A DNA stretch of 64,000 bases from UBA2377 sp964429385 (GTDB taxonomy: Bacteria > Verrucomicrobiota > Verrucomicrobiia > Opitutales > Opitutaceae), in contig CAYSBR010000001.1 of the NCBI GenBank assembly GCA_964429385.1, positions 1 to 64,000 on the forward strand, given 5' to 3'. The notes beneath the pieces were generated by a model, which was not told the DNA's origin, ran no database searches, and saw only the letters and a list, made by a program, of their open reading frames with translations. Of this stretch, positions 54,806 through 63,622 are shown piece by piece. Each line of letters starts with the position of its first letter. The stretch's first letter is position 1. The translations under genes and the position numbers were made by a program.

Positions 54806-55651
54806 TCACTTGTTGTCCGCGTCTTCCAGCTGCGCAACCAGCTTTTGCTTCTGCGCCGCCAGGGCCGGCTCAGCCACTGTCGCCAGCACCAGCCGGGCCC
54901 GGTCGGCATGGCCCTGCTTGATGAGGACCTGGGCCGCGTGCAGCCGCATCGTCTCGCGCTCGATTGGGTTCTCCGCCTTCTCCTCCAGCGCCGCCCACGC
55001 CCGCAACGCCGCCTCCCAGTCGGGTTTCTCCAGATCGTAATACGCCTCGGCGTGCCGGTAGGTGAACTCGATGCGGTCGGGCGCCAGCGCCGCGGCCTTG
55101 GCGAAGGCTTCCAGCATGGTGCGATCGATCGTCTCGCGCTCCCATTCGCCGGATTTCAGAAATTCATCGCGCGCTTCGGTCAGCAGCGTGCCGAGCTGAT
55201 AGTGATACAGCGGCTCTTCCGGCGCGAACTGGATGGCGAAGAGGAAAAACGGCAGTGCCTCGACCGGCTTGCCCGACTCGACGATGAGATTGCCGATCTG
55301 GTTCTTCACCATCGGATCCTTCGGGTTGATCTCGTCGGCCTTCATGAAGATACCGAGGGCGTGCCCGTCCATGCCCACCTGCCGCAACAGTCGGCCATAG
55401 GCCGCGTATCCGGTGGCGCTCTGCGGATTGCCGCGCAGGAACAGTTCATAGTCCCGCGCCAGCGTCTGCACCTGGGCCTGAAACGAGCCCGCATCCAGCT
55501 TGTCCCCCTGGCGGACCGCATCGGTGAGCAATTCGTGCTGCCGCTCCAGCAGGCGGCGCAGCGTGCGCTCGGACAGCGTCTCGCGCTCAGGCGCGGCGCC
55601 GGCGGCGGTGAGCAATGACACAGCGAGAAAAAGACCGGCAATGATTCTCAT
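54806..55651 (-). CDS. Exported TPR-repeat protein
   Basis: A 281-residue protein with signal peptide (1-19) and TPR-like helices in the middle. Examples are FLRGNPQSATGYAAYGRLLRQVGMDGHALGIFMKADEINPKDP, NQIGNLIVESGKPVEALPFFLFAIQFAPEEPLYHYQLGTLL and DPRTA-like later units. It probably binds protein partners in the periplasm. It is first of the group TPR / site-2 protease / prmB on the minus strand. Confidence 0.85.
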   Translation of the reverse strand: MRIIAGLFLAVSLLTAAGAAPERETLSERTLRRLLERQHELLTDAVRQGDKLDAGSFQAQVQTLARDYELFLRGNPQSATGYAAYGRLLRQVGMDGHALGIFMKADEINPKDPMVKNQIGNLIVESGKPVEALPFFLFAIQFAPEEPLYHYQLGTLLTEARDEFLKSGEWERETIDRTMLEAFAKAAALAPDRIEFTYRHAEAYYDLEKPDWEAALRAWAALEEKAENPIERETMRLHAAQVLIKQGHADRARLVLATVAEPALAAQKQKLVAQLEDADNK

Positions 55652-55672
55652 GAGAGTTCGTTTGCGACAGCA

Positions 55673-56488
55673 TCAGCCGGCCAAGGTGCCGGCGTAAACA
55701 TTCATCCGCTCCCCGCGCAGGAAGCCCGCCAGCAACTGGCCGCTCTCCCGCGCAAACTCCACCGCGGCGCTCGTTGGCGCCGAGATCGCCGCCACCGCCG
55801 GGATCCCCGCTGCCAGGGCCTTCTGCATGATCTCAAACGAAACCCGCCCGCTCACGAGCAGCACCCGGTCCGCCAGCGGCAGTCCGCCCGCGAGGAACGC
55901 GTGGCCCACCACCTTGTCGAGCGCGTTGTGCCGGCCCACATCCTCGCGCACCACCTGGAGGTTGCCCGTCACATCGAAGAGCGCGCTCGCGTGCAGTCCG
56001 CCGGTCTGGGCAAACGCCGCCTGCGCCACCCGCAATTTATCGGGCAGCCCGGCCACCACCGCCCGTGTCACGGCGGGCACCGTCGCGATCGGAGGAAACT
56101 GCGCGCGCACCGCCTCGATGCTCGCCTTGCTGCAGATCCCGCAACTCGACGACGTAAACACATGCCGTGTGAGTTTGGCCAGATCCACCACCGCGCCCGG
56201 CGCCAGCAGCACATCAATGATGTTCTCCTCCGGCGGACGGCCATCCGGGCGACAATACACCATATCGAGAACGTCCTCGCGCTGCCGCAGGATGCCCTCC
56301 GTCACGAGAAAACCCGCCACCAGCTCGCGATCGTGCCCCGGCGTGCGCATGACCACGGCCACGCCCTGCCCGCCCACGCGGATCTCCAGCGGTTCCTCCA
56401 CCGCCACCAAGTCGTCGCGCCCCTCCGCCGGTCGCGGGCCTTCGTGGCGCGTGATCGGGACGGAACGGGTGGCCTTGGCGAGCGACAT
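55673..56488 (-). CDS. fdhD: Formate dehydrogenase accessory sulfurtransferase
   Basis: A 271-residue FdhD, which supplies sulfur to the molybdenum cofactor of formate dehydrogenases. The signature Cys pair is CGICSKASIEAVR (Cys116, Cys119). VVREDVGRHNALDKVVGHAFLAGG and LVSGRVSFEIMQKALAAGIPAVAAISAPTS are also conserved. ATG 56488 is preferred to a GTG 21 bases upstream. No formate dehydrogenase gene lies in the window. Confidence 0.95.
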   Translation of the reverse strand: MSLAKATRSVPITRHEGPRPAEGRDDLVAVEEPLEIRVGGQGVAVVMRTPGHDRELVAGFLVTEGILRQREDVLDMVYCRPDGRPPEENIIDVLLAPGAVVDLAKLTRHVFTSSSCGICSKASIEAVRAQFPPIATVPAVTRAVVAGLPDKLRVAQAAFAQTGGLHASALFDVTGNLQVVREDVGRHNALDKVVGHAFLAGGLPLADRVLLVSGRVSFEIMQKALAAGIPAVAAISAPTSAAVEFARESGQLLAGFLRGERMNVYAGTLAG

Positions 56489-56583
56489 GCGACCAGCCAA
56501 ACGAACCACCCGACCGACGTCACATCCTTTCTGCGCCCGGATACTGAGCCTGTCGCCATCACCCGCGGCAGGCCCACATCAGA

Positions 56584-57714
56584 TCAAAGTCCCAGATGTT
56601 TCTTCACTTCCGCTTCCAGTTTCGCGCCGCGGGCGTCGGTCGAGACGAGGCGTCCGCTCTTATCCAGCAGGAACATCGCCGGGATGCCGGTGATGCCGTA
56701 GTGCACCGCATACTCGTTCTTCCAGCCCTGGCCGTCATAGTGCTGCGGCCACGGCAGCGTGTGCTCGCTCACGAAATCAATCAGCTTCTGCTTGTCCTTC
56801 TCACTATCCAAGGAGATGGCGATGATCTCGAAGCCCTTCGCGTGATAGTCATCATACACTCGTTTCACGTTGGGCAGCTCGGCGATGCAGGGGCCGCACC
56901 AGGTCGCCCAGAAGTCGAGCAGCACCACCTTGCCTCGCAGCTTCGCCACATCCACTTCGCGCCCGTCGAGTGCCGTAAACTTGAGCTCCATCGGCGTGAC
57001 CCGCAAATCCTCGACCCGCAGCTCCCCCTGCGCCCAGGCCGCCGTTCCCTCGTCCTTGGCCGCCGCCACCACGCGCTGGAGATGCGCCACAACCGCCGCC
57101 GGATCGGCCTTGCGCAGACGGTTCAGGTATTGCCACTCGCTCACGCGGATGCTGCGCGACTCCGGGTAGCGCTCGGCCAGCAGATCAATCCGACGGCGAA
57201 ATTCGTCCAATGTCGCGCTCCCCTCATCAATGGAGGAACGGGCGGCGGACACCCAGCGTTCAAACAATGTCTGCTGCGTCTTCTCCGTCACACCTGCCGG
57301 CGCCGGGGCGGCGTGCAGCTCGTCCAGCAATCCGTTCACCCGGTCGGTCCAGGCTTTCTCCGCCGCCTCGTCGCGCACGACGGCATCCCAGCCCTTGGCG
57401 CGCACGTCGTCGCCGATTGCCTTGATGACCGGACGGTAGTTGCCCGCGAGCGCGATCACCGCATCCCAGCGGCGCGGATCGTCGGGGTGTTGTTCGATGA
57501 AATTCAGAAGCAGGCCGCCGATGTGGTGGCCGCGAACCTCAAGGGCGCGCAGGTATTCCGGGGTGAGGACGGACTGGCCGTCCACCCGCTCGGGCCGCGG
57601 GCGCTCGGACTTTTGCAAGGTTTCAATATGCGTCCAGAGCGTGTCGGCCGTGGGGCCGGCCAGCGCCAGCGAGGCGGTGAAGGCAAATATCAGGAACAGG
57701 TGTTGGGATTTCAT
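56584..57714 (-). CDS. Exported TlpA-like thioredoxin, second copy
   Basis: A 376-residue paralogue of the protein at 26157-27389. Signal peptide (1-19), N-terminal helical region (about 20-235) and a redoxin domain with AKLRGKVVLLDFWATWCGPCIAELPN (Cys273, Cys276), VYDDYHAKGFEIIAISLDS, GITGIPAMFLLDKSGR and RGAKLEAEVKKHLGL. It should act as a periplasmic thiol reductase. It starts 17 bases after the ThuA/DsbD-alpha fusion gene stop, so both are likely one operon. Confidence 0.9.
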   Translation of the reverse strand: MKSQHLFLIFAFTASLALAGPTADTLWTHIETLQKSERPRPERVDGQSVLTPEYLRALEVRGHHIGGLLLNFIEQHPDDPRRWDAVIALAGNYRPVIKAIGDDVRAKGWDAVVRDEAAEKAWTDRVNGLLDELHAAPAPAGVTEKTQQTLFERWVSAARSSIDEGSATLDEFRRRIDLLAERYPESRSIRVSEWQYLNRLRKADPAAVVAHLQRVVAAAKDEGTAAWAQGELRVEDLRVTPMELKFTALDGREVDVAKLRGKVVLLDFWATWCGPCIAELPNVKRVYDDYHAKGFEIIAISLDSEKDKQKLIDFVSEHTLPWPQHYDGQGWKNEYAVHYGITGIPAMFLLDKSGRLVSTDARGAKLEAEVKKHLGL

Positions 57715-57731
57715 GAGAGGTTGGATCGGAG

Positions 57732-59669
57732 TCAGAGCGTGATGCGGATGGTGCGGGTTTCAGGAGGGAAACAGATGTGCGCATCGCAGACCTGCGAGGT
57801 GACTTCCACGGTCACCTCGCCTGCGCCGCTGCCGGCAATTGCCTGCGTGAAGACCACTTCGTCGGTGTAGATCCCCGTGGTGCCGGCTTCGTTGTAGGAG
57901 CGGAACGCGGGCCGCTGCAGCTCACCCGCCAGGGTATAACCGGAGGGCAGCGCAAAGGTGAGCCCGGTCGCGGTAAAGGCATCGCTGGCGGAAACGTGTG
58001 AATAGATGTGGTAGCCGGGATGGATGCGCACTTTCACCACCAGTTCCTTGTGCGCGGCCCCTGGATTCGCCACCCCGACGGCGATGCTGACAGGGTTGAG
58101 ATCGTCGGTCTCGGCAGGGGTGATGGCCGCGAGGGCCTGGTTGCGCGCACGGCGACCGTAGTCGTTGCCCTCGACCGCGGGATCGCGCGTGTTGACCATG
58201 AAGACGAAGCCGCCCGTCTGCGTGAAGAACAGCTGTGTCTTGTTCTGCTCAAACCATGCCCGCCATTCCTGTGGCGTAGCGTAGTCGAGCAGTGTATACC
58301 GCGTGAGGATGCGCTGCGCCTTCGCCGGATCTTCGCCCGTCTCCCACAGCTCAATGGCCCGCGCCAGCACGCGCGGATCGGTGTTGGGGATGCCGAGGCT
58401 CTTCACATCCTCGTCCACCGTGAGCTGGTAGGAGGCCGGCTCCGCGTAGAAGTAGTCGTAGTTCTCGTCAAAGTAACGGTGATACGCCGCCGTGTCGGTG
58501 CCGAACCGGTCGAACAGGTCGCGATAACGCCGTTTGAGCTGATCCTCGAACGACTGCGGCGGGGACGGGCGGAAGTTGAGGCTGATTTCCTCGATCTGGG
58601 TGAGCTTCTCGCCACGGGCCTTGCGGGCTTCGGCCTCCGCCTTGATGCCGGTCATCCGCTCGTTGTGGCGGGCATTGGATTCCAAGGATGCCTGATAGGC
58701 CTCGGGTGTGACCAGATGCTTGCGCTCGATGAGCCAGTCCTTGGTCGCCCGGCGGTCGTTGTATTTGCGGGCGATGAGCCCCTGGCCGTCGAACTGCGCG
58801 ATGTAGGCGATGGCATTGGCCAGCACCGTGCCGGCCTCCTCGGTCATATACTCCGGCGAAGCGGCAAACCCCCAGCAGAAGAAATTGCCGTGCCGCGCCA
58901 GCGCGACCGCATCGAGGCCCTTCTGGCAGACGCCGCTGGAAATGTATTCCGCCTCGGGTGAGTCCTCAAAGCCCCAGGGCCGCGCCACCATGCCGATGCG
59001 GAAGCCGCGATCAGTCTGGTAACCCTTGGTCTGCACGCGCCACATCGGCAGCGTCTTGGGCGTGGGCGTGTCGCGGAAATACTCGTAGTGAAACGCATCC
59101 TCCGGCGTCGGACGTTCCTCGATCGTCAGCTTAACCGGGAACGGGCCGCGAAAAATCGGGTGCTCGGCGCGCAAACCGTGGGCGTGGGCATCAAGGCAGA
59201 GGCAATACCAGTCGAACTTCAGCCCGATGCGCCGGCCGAGCCGCTCACCCAATTCACCGATAAACAGCGCGGGACGGTCGAAGTCCTCGGTCAAATAGCG
59301 GGCCGCGATGACCTCGGTCACCCGTCCGGATTCGTCGCGGATCACCTGGCGCGCTTCCAAGGGGACGGGGATGCCGTCAAATACCGTGACATCATAACCC
59401 GCCGAAAGCGCCTCGCGATAATCACCAGCCGGCACGACTCCGACCGTTGCGAAATACCGCTTGAGCAGCGCCTCGAACGAAGCCGTGCGCCGGGCCACAT
59501 CTTCCGCCGCTTCCTCGGGTGTGGCATAGGCCTCGCGCTCCCAGTTTCCCGACCCGCCGACATAAAGCACTTTGAGCGGCTGCCGGACCGGCTCGGCCGT
59601 AGCCACCAACAGGGAAAAGGCACCGCACACGACAGTCGTGATCGCTTGGCGAAGGAATGGAGATTTCAT
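57732..59669 (-). CDS. Exported ThuA-like / DsbD-alpha-like fusion protein
   Basis: A 645-residue protein with signal peptide (1-25). The N-terminal part resembles a ThuA/glutamine-amidotransferase-like domain (LKVLYVGGSGNWEREAYATPEEAAEDVARR, later HPIFRG, GLDAVALARHGNFFCWGFAASPEYMT). A middle helical part (about 300-500) is not recognised. The C-terminal ~115 residues match the DsbD N-terminal domain, ending with SQVCDAHICFPPETRTIRI (Cys628, Cys633). In DsbD that domain passes electrons to partner thiol proteins. The downstream TlpA-like gene makes a redox partnership likely. The ThuA assignment is less certain than the DsbD one. Confidence 0.75.
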   Translation of the reverse strand: MKSPFLRQAITTVVCGAFSLLVATAEPVRQPLKVLYVGGSGNWEREAYATPEEAAEDVARRTASFEALLKRYFATVGVVPAGDYREALSAGYDVTVFDGIPVPLEARQVIRDESGRVTEVIAARYLTEDFDRPALFIGELGERLGRRIGLKFDWYCLCLDAHAHGLRAEHPIFRGPFPVKLTIEERPTPEDAFHYEYFRDTPTPKTLPMWRVQTKGYQTDRGFRIGMVARPWGFEDSPEAEYISSGVCQKGLDAVALARHGNFFCWGFAASPEYMTEEAGTVLANAIAYIAQFDGQGLIARKYNDRRATKDWLIERKHLVTPEAYQASLESNARHNERMTGIKAEAEARKARGEKLTQIEEISLNFRPSPPQSFEDQLKRRYRDLFDRFGTDTAAYHRYFDENYDYFYAEPASYQLTVDEDVKSLGIPNTDPRVLARAIELWETGEDPAKAQRILTRYTLLDYATPQEWRAWFEQNKTQLFFTQTGGFVFMVNTRDPAVEGNDYGRRARNQALAAITPAETDDLNPVSIAVGVANPGAAHKELVVKVRIHPGYHIYSHVSASDAFTATGLTFALPSGYTLAGELQRPAFRSYNEAGTTGIYTDEVVFTQAIAGSGAGEVTVEVTSQVCDAHICFPPETRTIRITL

Positions 59670-59701
59670 GGGAGAAGACAGGATTTGGATTGGAAAAACG
59701 C

Positions 59702-59926
59702 TCAGGAATCCGGCGCCCTGCCCAGCAGTTCCCGGACCAGCGGCTCGAGCCGGTTGCCCTTGGCCTCGGTGGTGACAAGCCGGCCCTCCCGATCGAGCAG
59801 CGCAACCTTCCCGCGTAATGTGACGGGGTCCACCCGCCGGGCCTCGATCATCGTCGTCCGCACCGACAAAGCGAAAAATCCCCGAGGCAACAGACACACG
59901 AATGGTTTCAATACCGATGCTTTCAT
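59702..59926 (-). pseudogene. Shrunken TlpA-like remnant
   Basis: An open 74-residue frame. After a weak signal-like start it reads RVDPVTLRGKVALLDREGRLVTTEAKGNRLEPLVRELLG. This joins the LRGKV strand that normally precedes WCGPC to the LLDxxGR segment that normally follows the cis-Pro near the end. The redox core between them, including both cysteines, is missing. Fits an in-frame deletion between two similar LLD motifs in a TlpA-like ancestor. It could be a small structural protein still expressed; the frame is intact. Confidence 0.6.
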
Positions 59927-59949
59927 CTACGGGTTAAATTGGACGAGCG

Positions 59950-59990
59950 GCAGACAGGAGCGCAGGACCCATCCCTGCGCTCCTGTCTGC
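59950..59990. terminator. Long hairpin, TonB receptor 3' region
   Basis: Perfect 17-bp inverted repeat (GCAGACAGGAGCGCAGG and complement) with a 7-base loop. It lies downstream of the second TonB receptor in its direction of transcription and just upstream of the TlpA remnant. No T-run; a processing or attenuating hairpin is possible. Confidence 0.6.
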
Positions 59991-60040
59991 ATCCCTGATA
60001 GAGTTTAAACTGCTTTTGCCGTCTGAGGAGGAAACCGGCA

Positions 60041-60066
60041 AGCCGGGTGCGCCACCGCACCCGGCT
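60041..60066 (-). terminator. GC-rich hairpin just past the TonB receptor stop
   Basis: 11-bp perfect stem AGCCGGGTGCG / CGCACCCGGCT with a 4-base loop, 38 bases past the receptor stop on its strand. On the minus strand it is followed by TGCCGGTTTCC, with only a short T-run. Plausible terminator for the receptor gene. Confidence 0.6.
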
Positions 60067-60104
60067 GCCTGCAAACCTGGCCGTAGTCCGGCCATTTTAC
60101 CCAA

Positions 60105-63041
60105 TCAGAACTTCTTCGTGAGATTGATCCAGTATTCGCGCCCACGGATATTGCCAAATGGGCTCAGGTAACCAAGCCCCCACGGGCTGGTGTCGAATTC
60201 CGGCAGGGCGTTGAACACGTTGCGAACACCCACCGTCAGACCCAGGCCGTCGGTAAAGCCGGCCAGACCGCCGCGACCACTCTCCCGCGGGAAGGTGTAA
60301 CCCACCACGACATCATGGAACTGCTGTGAGGGAATTGTACGGCTGCCTTGGGCGCGCACATAATTTCCATTGTCGGCTCCCCCGGACGATTGCAAGGAAA
60401 GCGGACCACCCGCAGAACCATACACGCGGTAAGAGCTGAGCAGGCGAGAATTCCAGCCGGCTGTCCAGGGACCACGATCCCACGACAGATTGAGATTGGT
60501 CTGCTGCCGCAGGGTACCGCCATTCGCGGTATCGGTCGGGTAATTCACGCCATCCCAAGCCGGCAGCGTCGGCGAGAACTGCGACGTGCTCTTGAGAAAG
60601 AGAGACTGTGTGCCGCGGAAGTTGAAGGCACCGAGGCTGGCGGTCTCATAGCGGTAGCTCGCACTGAAATCCCACCCGGCCAGATCGCGGCCATAGAGGT
60701 TCATGGACGTAGTATCCACCAGGCTGATGAGGCCCGTGGCCGGATCGCGGGTGACACGCTCAGGGAAGAGGTTAATGATCACCTGCGCCCCGAGACTCGC
60801 GATCGAGTCGAATTGCTCGATCTGATAATATTCCGCGTTGAGTCGTAGGCCGCGGAGTTTGCCTTCAACGGGTGCCCAGATGATACCCGCATTCCAGCTC
60901 TTGGAATTCTGCGGCCTCAGCGTCGGGTTGCCACCACCGAGTGTCTGCACGCCATACGTCGTGCCGGTGACTGGATCATTGATATTGGTCAGACTCGCAC
61001 TGGGCTCGGGATTGACGCGCAACTGCGTAACAGTCGGCGGCTGATAGGCGGTGGCATAGGAGGTACGCACCGTGATGCTCGGCACTGGCTGGAACTTGAG
61101 CCCGACCGTCGGATCGGTGGACTCGTACTTGATGTTCTCTCGGTAAGGCTGGCCACCGATGGTGGGGGCCGCATAGGTGACGGCACCGGTGATCGGATTG
61201 GTGCTCGCACTGGCTGTGCCCGTCGCAACCCGATAGCGTTCGTGACGCCCGACCAACTGCAGATCAAGGGAATGGGCCCAAGGCCAGCGACCCTGCTCGA
61301 TCAGTGGCACACTGAGCTCGGCGTAGAGACTGGAGGCCAGTTGCTTCAGACCGAGGTAGGAGCTGATGTTGCCGGAAAAAACGCCTGTGGAAGCCACACG
61401 GGTGAAATTAGTGCCGTCGGTCGTGCCGGTGAGACGGTTTTCCAGACCAACGGTCAGGGTCGGCTGGCCCCACGGCAGTCGTGGCAACGGACCGGAAGCG
61501 CGAGCTGAGATCGTGTTCTGCGTGCTGCCGGAAGCCAGCTCCGTCACCGTCTCATAAGGGGTGAGATCGATCCGGTGGAGCTGAGTATCGGCGAAAGGAT
61601 TGATAGCCCCGCTTGCAAACGCATTATTCACCGCCGTGTTGTCCACCGCGCTATAGATGTGATGACTGTCGCTCTTCACCCAAGTGTAGTCGAAGAGTGC
61701 GGTCCACTCGTTAGGCAGGTCGGCCTTGAAACCGATGGTCAGGGTGTCGGTGTCAAATGTGCCAACACGAGGCCGCAGGAGCTCTGCCGGCGCCTTGATG
61801 AGGATGGCCGTGGTGAACGGATTGGTCGGGGAAGCCGCCGCCACGGTGCGCGAGCTATTGAAGAAGCTGCTGTAGAGCGACTCACCACGATTGCGACGGA
61901 AGGAATAGTCCACAAAGGCCTCGAGATTGGGCAGGAATTTACGGCTGACTGAGGCCGAAAACGACCGATTGGTAGGCGTAAAGCCGAAGTAGTTGCCGAG
62001 ACCGCTCTGCAGCCAGTAGATGGAGGGCAGGTCGAGGTTGTAGGAACCGGCATTGCCCAAAAGCGCATTGTAAAGCTCGGCCGTCGAAGCATTGGGCGCA
62101 AGTCCCTCGGGAATATGCGTAATCCGCGAACCCAGCGAAGTCCCATCCTTGAGGACGAGCGGAGCATCCACACTGTTGGTGATGTTGGGTGTGGCCCCAG
62201 CGAACGGATTGGCCTGCGTATAGAGGAAATCCGGGAAGTTCTGCCGGATACGCTCATAATTGCTTCGGATTAATGCCGCGCGGTCCTGCAAGCGAATCGC
62301 ATTGCCATCCGAATATTGGGCCGAAAGCCGGATCTGGGTCCGGCCATTTTCCAGACTCTGTCCCCAGTTGAAACCCAGCGAACGCCGGGCCGCATCACTG
62401 TGCCAAGTATTGGAGTAATTCGCTCGGATCTCACCCCCTTGGTAATCCTTCTTGAGCACGATGTTGATCACACCGCCAACAGCCCCACCACCGTAGATAC
62501 CGGAAGCGGAGGACGGCAGCACTTCAATGCGATCGATCGAACTCGGAGAGATGCCGTTGATATCGGGTTGATAGGTGCTGGTCGCCACCACGGCTCCCGG
62601 CACACGACGACCGTTCACCAGGATCAGCGTGCGATCCGCACCCAAACCACGCAGGTTGGTCTCACTATTGGAGCCGTACGAGGTGGTATTGCTGCTGTGA
62701 GTAGAGCGCAAAATGTTCTGTGTCACATTATTGGTAAGGAAATCCTCAACCGTTGCCGCGCCTGACAGCTCGATGGTCTTGCTGTCGAATACGTAGTAAG
62801 GCTGCACATCGTTGATGCCACGCGGGATGTCCACGTTGGCCGTGGTGAAGGGCTTGGCCTTGTGGCCAGTGACTTCGAAGTCATCCAGCTTGATGGTCTC
62901 TTCGATCGCATCCTTGCCGGTTGCGGTCGTTGCAGGGGTGCCCTGCCCATATAGAGGCGTCACGCCGAACAGGGCGGCGATGAGCGGCGCCATCGCCAGC
63001 AGGCGACGACGCGAATCTTGGTTGGTTTGGTCAGTGTTCAT
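60105..63041 (-). CDS. TonB-dependent outer-membrane receptor, second
   Basis: A 978-residue receptor. Signal-like N-terminus (about 1-33), TonB-box-like LDDFEVTGHKA, plug domain with NLRGLGADRTLILVNGRRVPG and SSIDRIEVLPSSASGIYGGGAVGGVINIVLKKDYQGGEI, then a large barrel ending in the aromatic NLTKKF. It resembles the receptor at 27395-30163 in plug motifs but is a different sequence. Substrate unknown. Downstream on the same strand, after two hairpins, lie the TlpA remnant, the fusion protein and the second TlpA. Confidence 0.94.
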   Translation of the reverse strand: MNTDQTNQDSRRRLLAMAPLIAALFGVTPLYGQGTPATTATGKDAIEETIKLDDFEVTGHKAKPFTTANVDIPRGINDVQPYYVFDSKTIELSGAATVEDFLTNNVTQNILRSTHSSNTTSYGSNSETNLRGLGADRTLILVNGRRVPGAVVATSTYQPDINGISPSSIDRIEVLPSSASGIYGGGAVGGVINIVLKKDYQGGEIRANYSNTWHSDAARRSLGFNWGQSLENGRTQIRLSAQYSDGNAIRLQDRAALIRSNYERIRQNFPDFLYTQANPFAGATPNITNSVDAPLVLKDGTSLGSRITHIPEGLAPNASTAELYNALLGNAGSYNLDLPSIYWLQSGLGNYFGFTPTNRSFSASVSRKFLPNLEAFVDYSFRRNRGESLYSSFFNSSRTVAAASPTNPFTTAILIKAPAELLRPRVGTFDTDTLTIGFKADLPNEWTALFDYTWVKSDSHHIYSAVDNTAVNNAFASGAINPFADTQLHRIDLTPYETVTELASGSTQNTISARASGPLPRLPWGQPTLTVGLENRLTGTTDGTNFTRVASTGVFSGNISSYLGLKQLASSLYAELSVPLIEQGRWPWAHSLDLQLVGRHERYRVATGTASASTNPITGAVTYAAPTIGGQPYRENIKYESTDPTVGLKFQPVPSITVRTSYATAYQPPTVTQLRVNPEPSASLTNINDPVTGTTYGVQTLGGGNPTLRPQNSKSWNAGIIWAPVEGKLRGLRLNAEYYQIEQFDSIASLGAQVIINLFPERVTRDPATGLISLVDTTSMNLYGRDLAGWDFSASYRYETASLGAFNFRGTQSLFLKSTSQFSPTLPAWDGVNYPTDTANGGTLRQQTNLNLSWDRGPWTAGWNSRLLSSYRVYGSAGGPLSLQSSGGADNGNYVRAQGSRTIPSQQFHDVVVGYTFPRESGRGGLAGFTDGLGLTVGVRNVFNALPEFDTSPWGLGYLSPFGNIRGREYWINLTKKF

Positions 63042-63622
63042 TTTCTGGTGTTGGTAAGCGCGCCCGGTGAAGGACGCGAAAGGCTCTCCCCGCCGACGGA
63101 AGCCGGCGGACAGGTTTGGAAACTGCTAACGCCATCAGGGAAGCAGGCTCCGTTCCGGGTACCTGTGACTTTCTTCCTATTCGGCTGGTTTTTCTGCTCC
63201 CGACTTTGCTGTGGTCAGCTCAAGTGGCTCGGCGAACAGGGCGATTCACTCCCTTGGAGAGAAGAATCAGGGAAGGTGGATAGGTCGGGAGGTTTTAATG
63301 TAAACAAGATTGGTATGATTTAACTGTCATAACTTTTCCTGTCCTTTGCTCGCCCCTCCGCCGGTTTCATCCATCGCGGCCCCAAGAGGCACAGGGATAG
63401 ATTATCCGCCGCCGCACCCGTAGAAGCGGGTGTTTCCTTTTGAAACACGCAGGCCACACATTTACACGAGTGCTTACCCGTCCTCTTCAAACCCAGACGA
63501 ACGCAGATAACCACCGCTGGAAAATTGTGGCGCGAGCAGCTCGGCGATCATTTGTGAAACCTGTGATCAAAATCAGCGCTTATTCGTGTGCATTCGTGCC
63601 CATTCATGGTTGAGAGAATCCT
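63042..63622. other. Gene-poor, AT-richer stretch
   Basis: The longest gap in the window (581 bases). I see no convincing gene on either strand; small frames there lack family features and start signals. An AT-rich part at about 63290-63345 may hold the promoter of the leftward TonB receptor. A decamer-repeat segment lies near the right end. Confidence 0.6.
63581..63610. repeat. Decamer-like direct repeat (ATTCGTG type)
   Basis: Three 10-base units in a row: TATTCGTGTG, CATTCGTGCC, CATTCATGGT. This kind of low-complexity 'ATTCGTGxxC' run is reminiscent of intergenic repeats in related bacteria, but I cannot confirm spread from this window. Confidence 0.55.

Noticed and set aside
63018..63323. 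101-codon plus-strand frame over the TonB receptor start
   Set aside because: It overlaps the receptor's signal-peptide region in antisense and shows no coding features.
63320..63514. 64-codon minus-strand frame in the intergenic gap
   Set aside because: No ribosome-binding site, no domain, and composition unlike the neighbouring genes.
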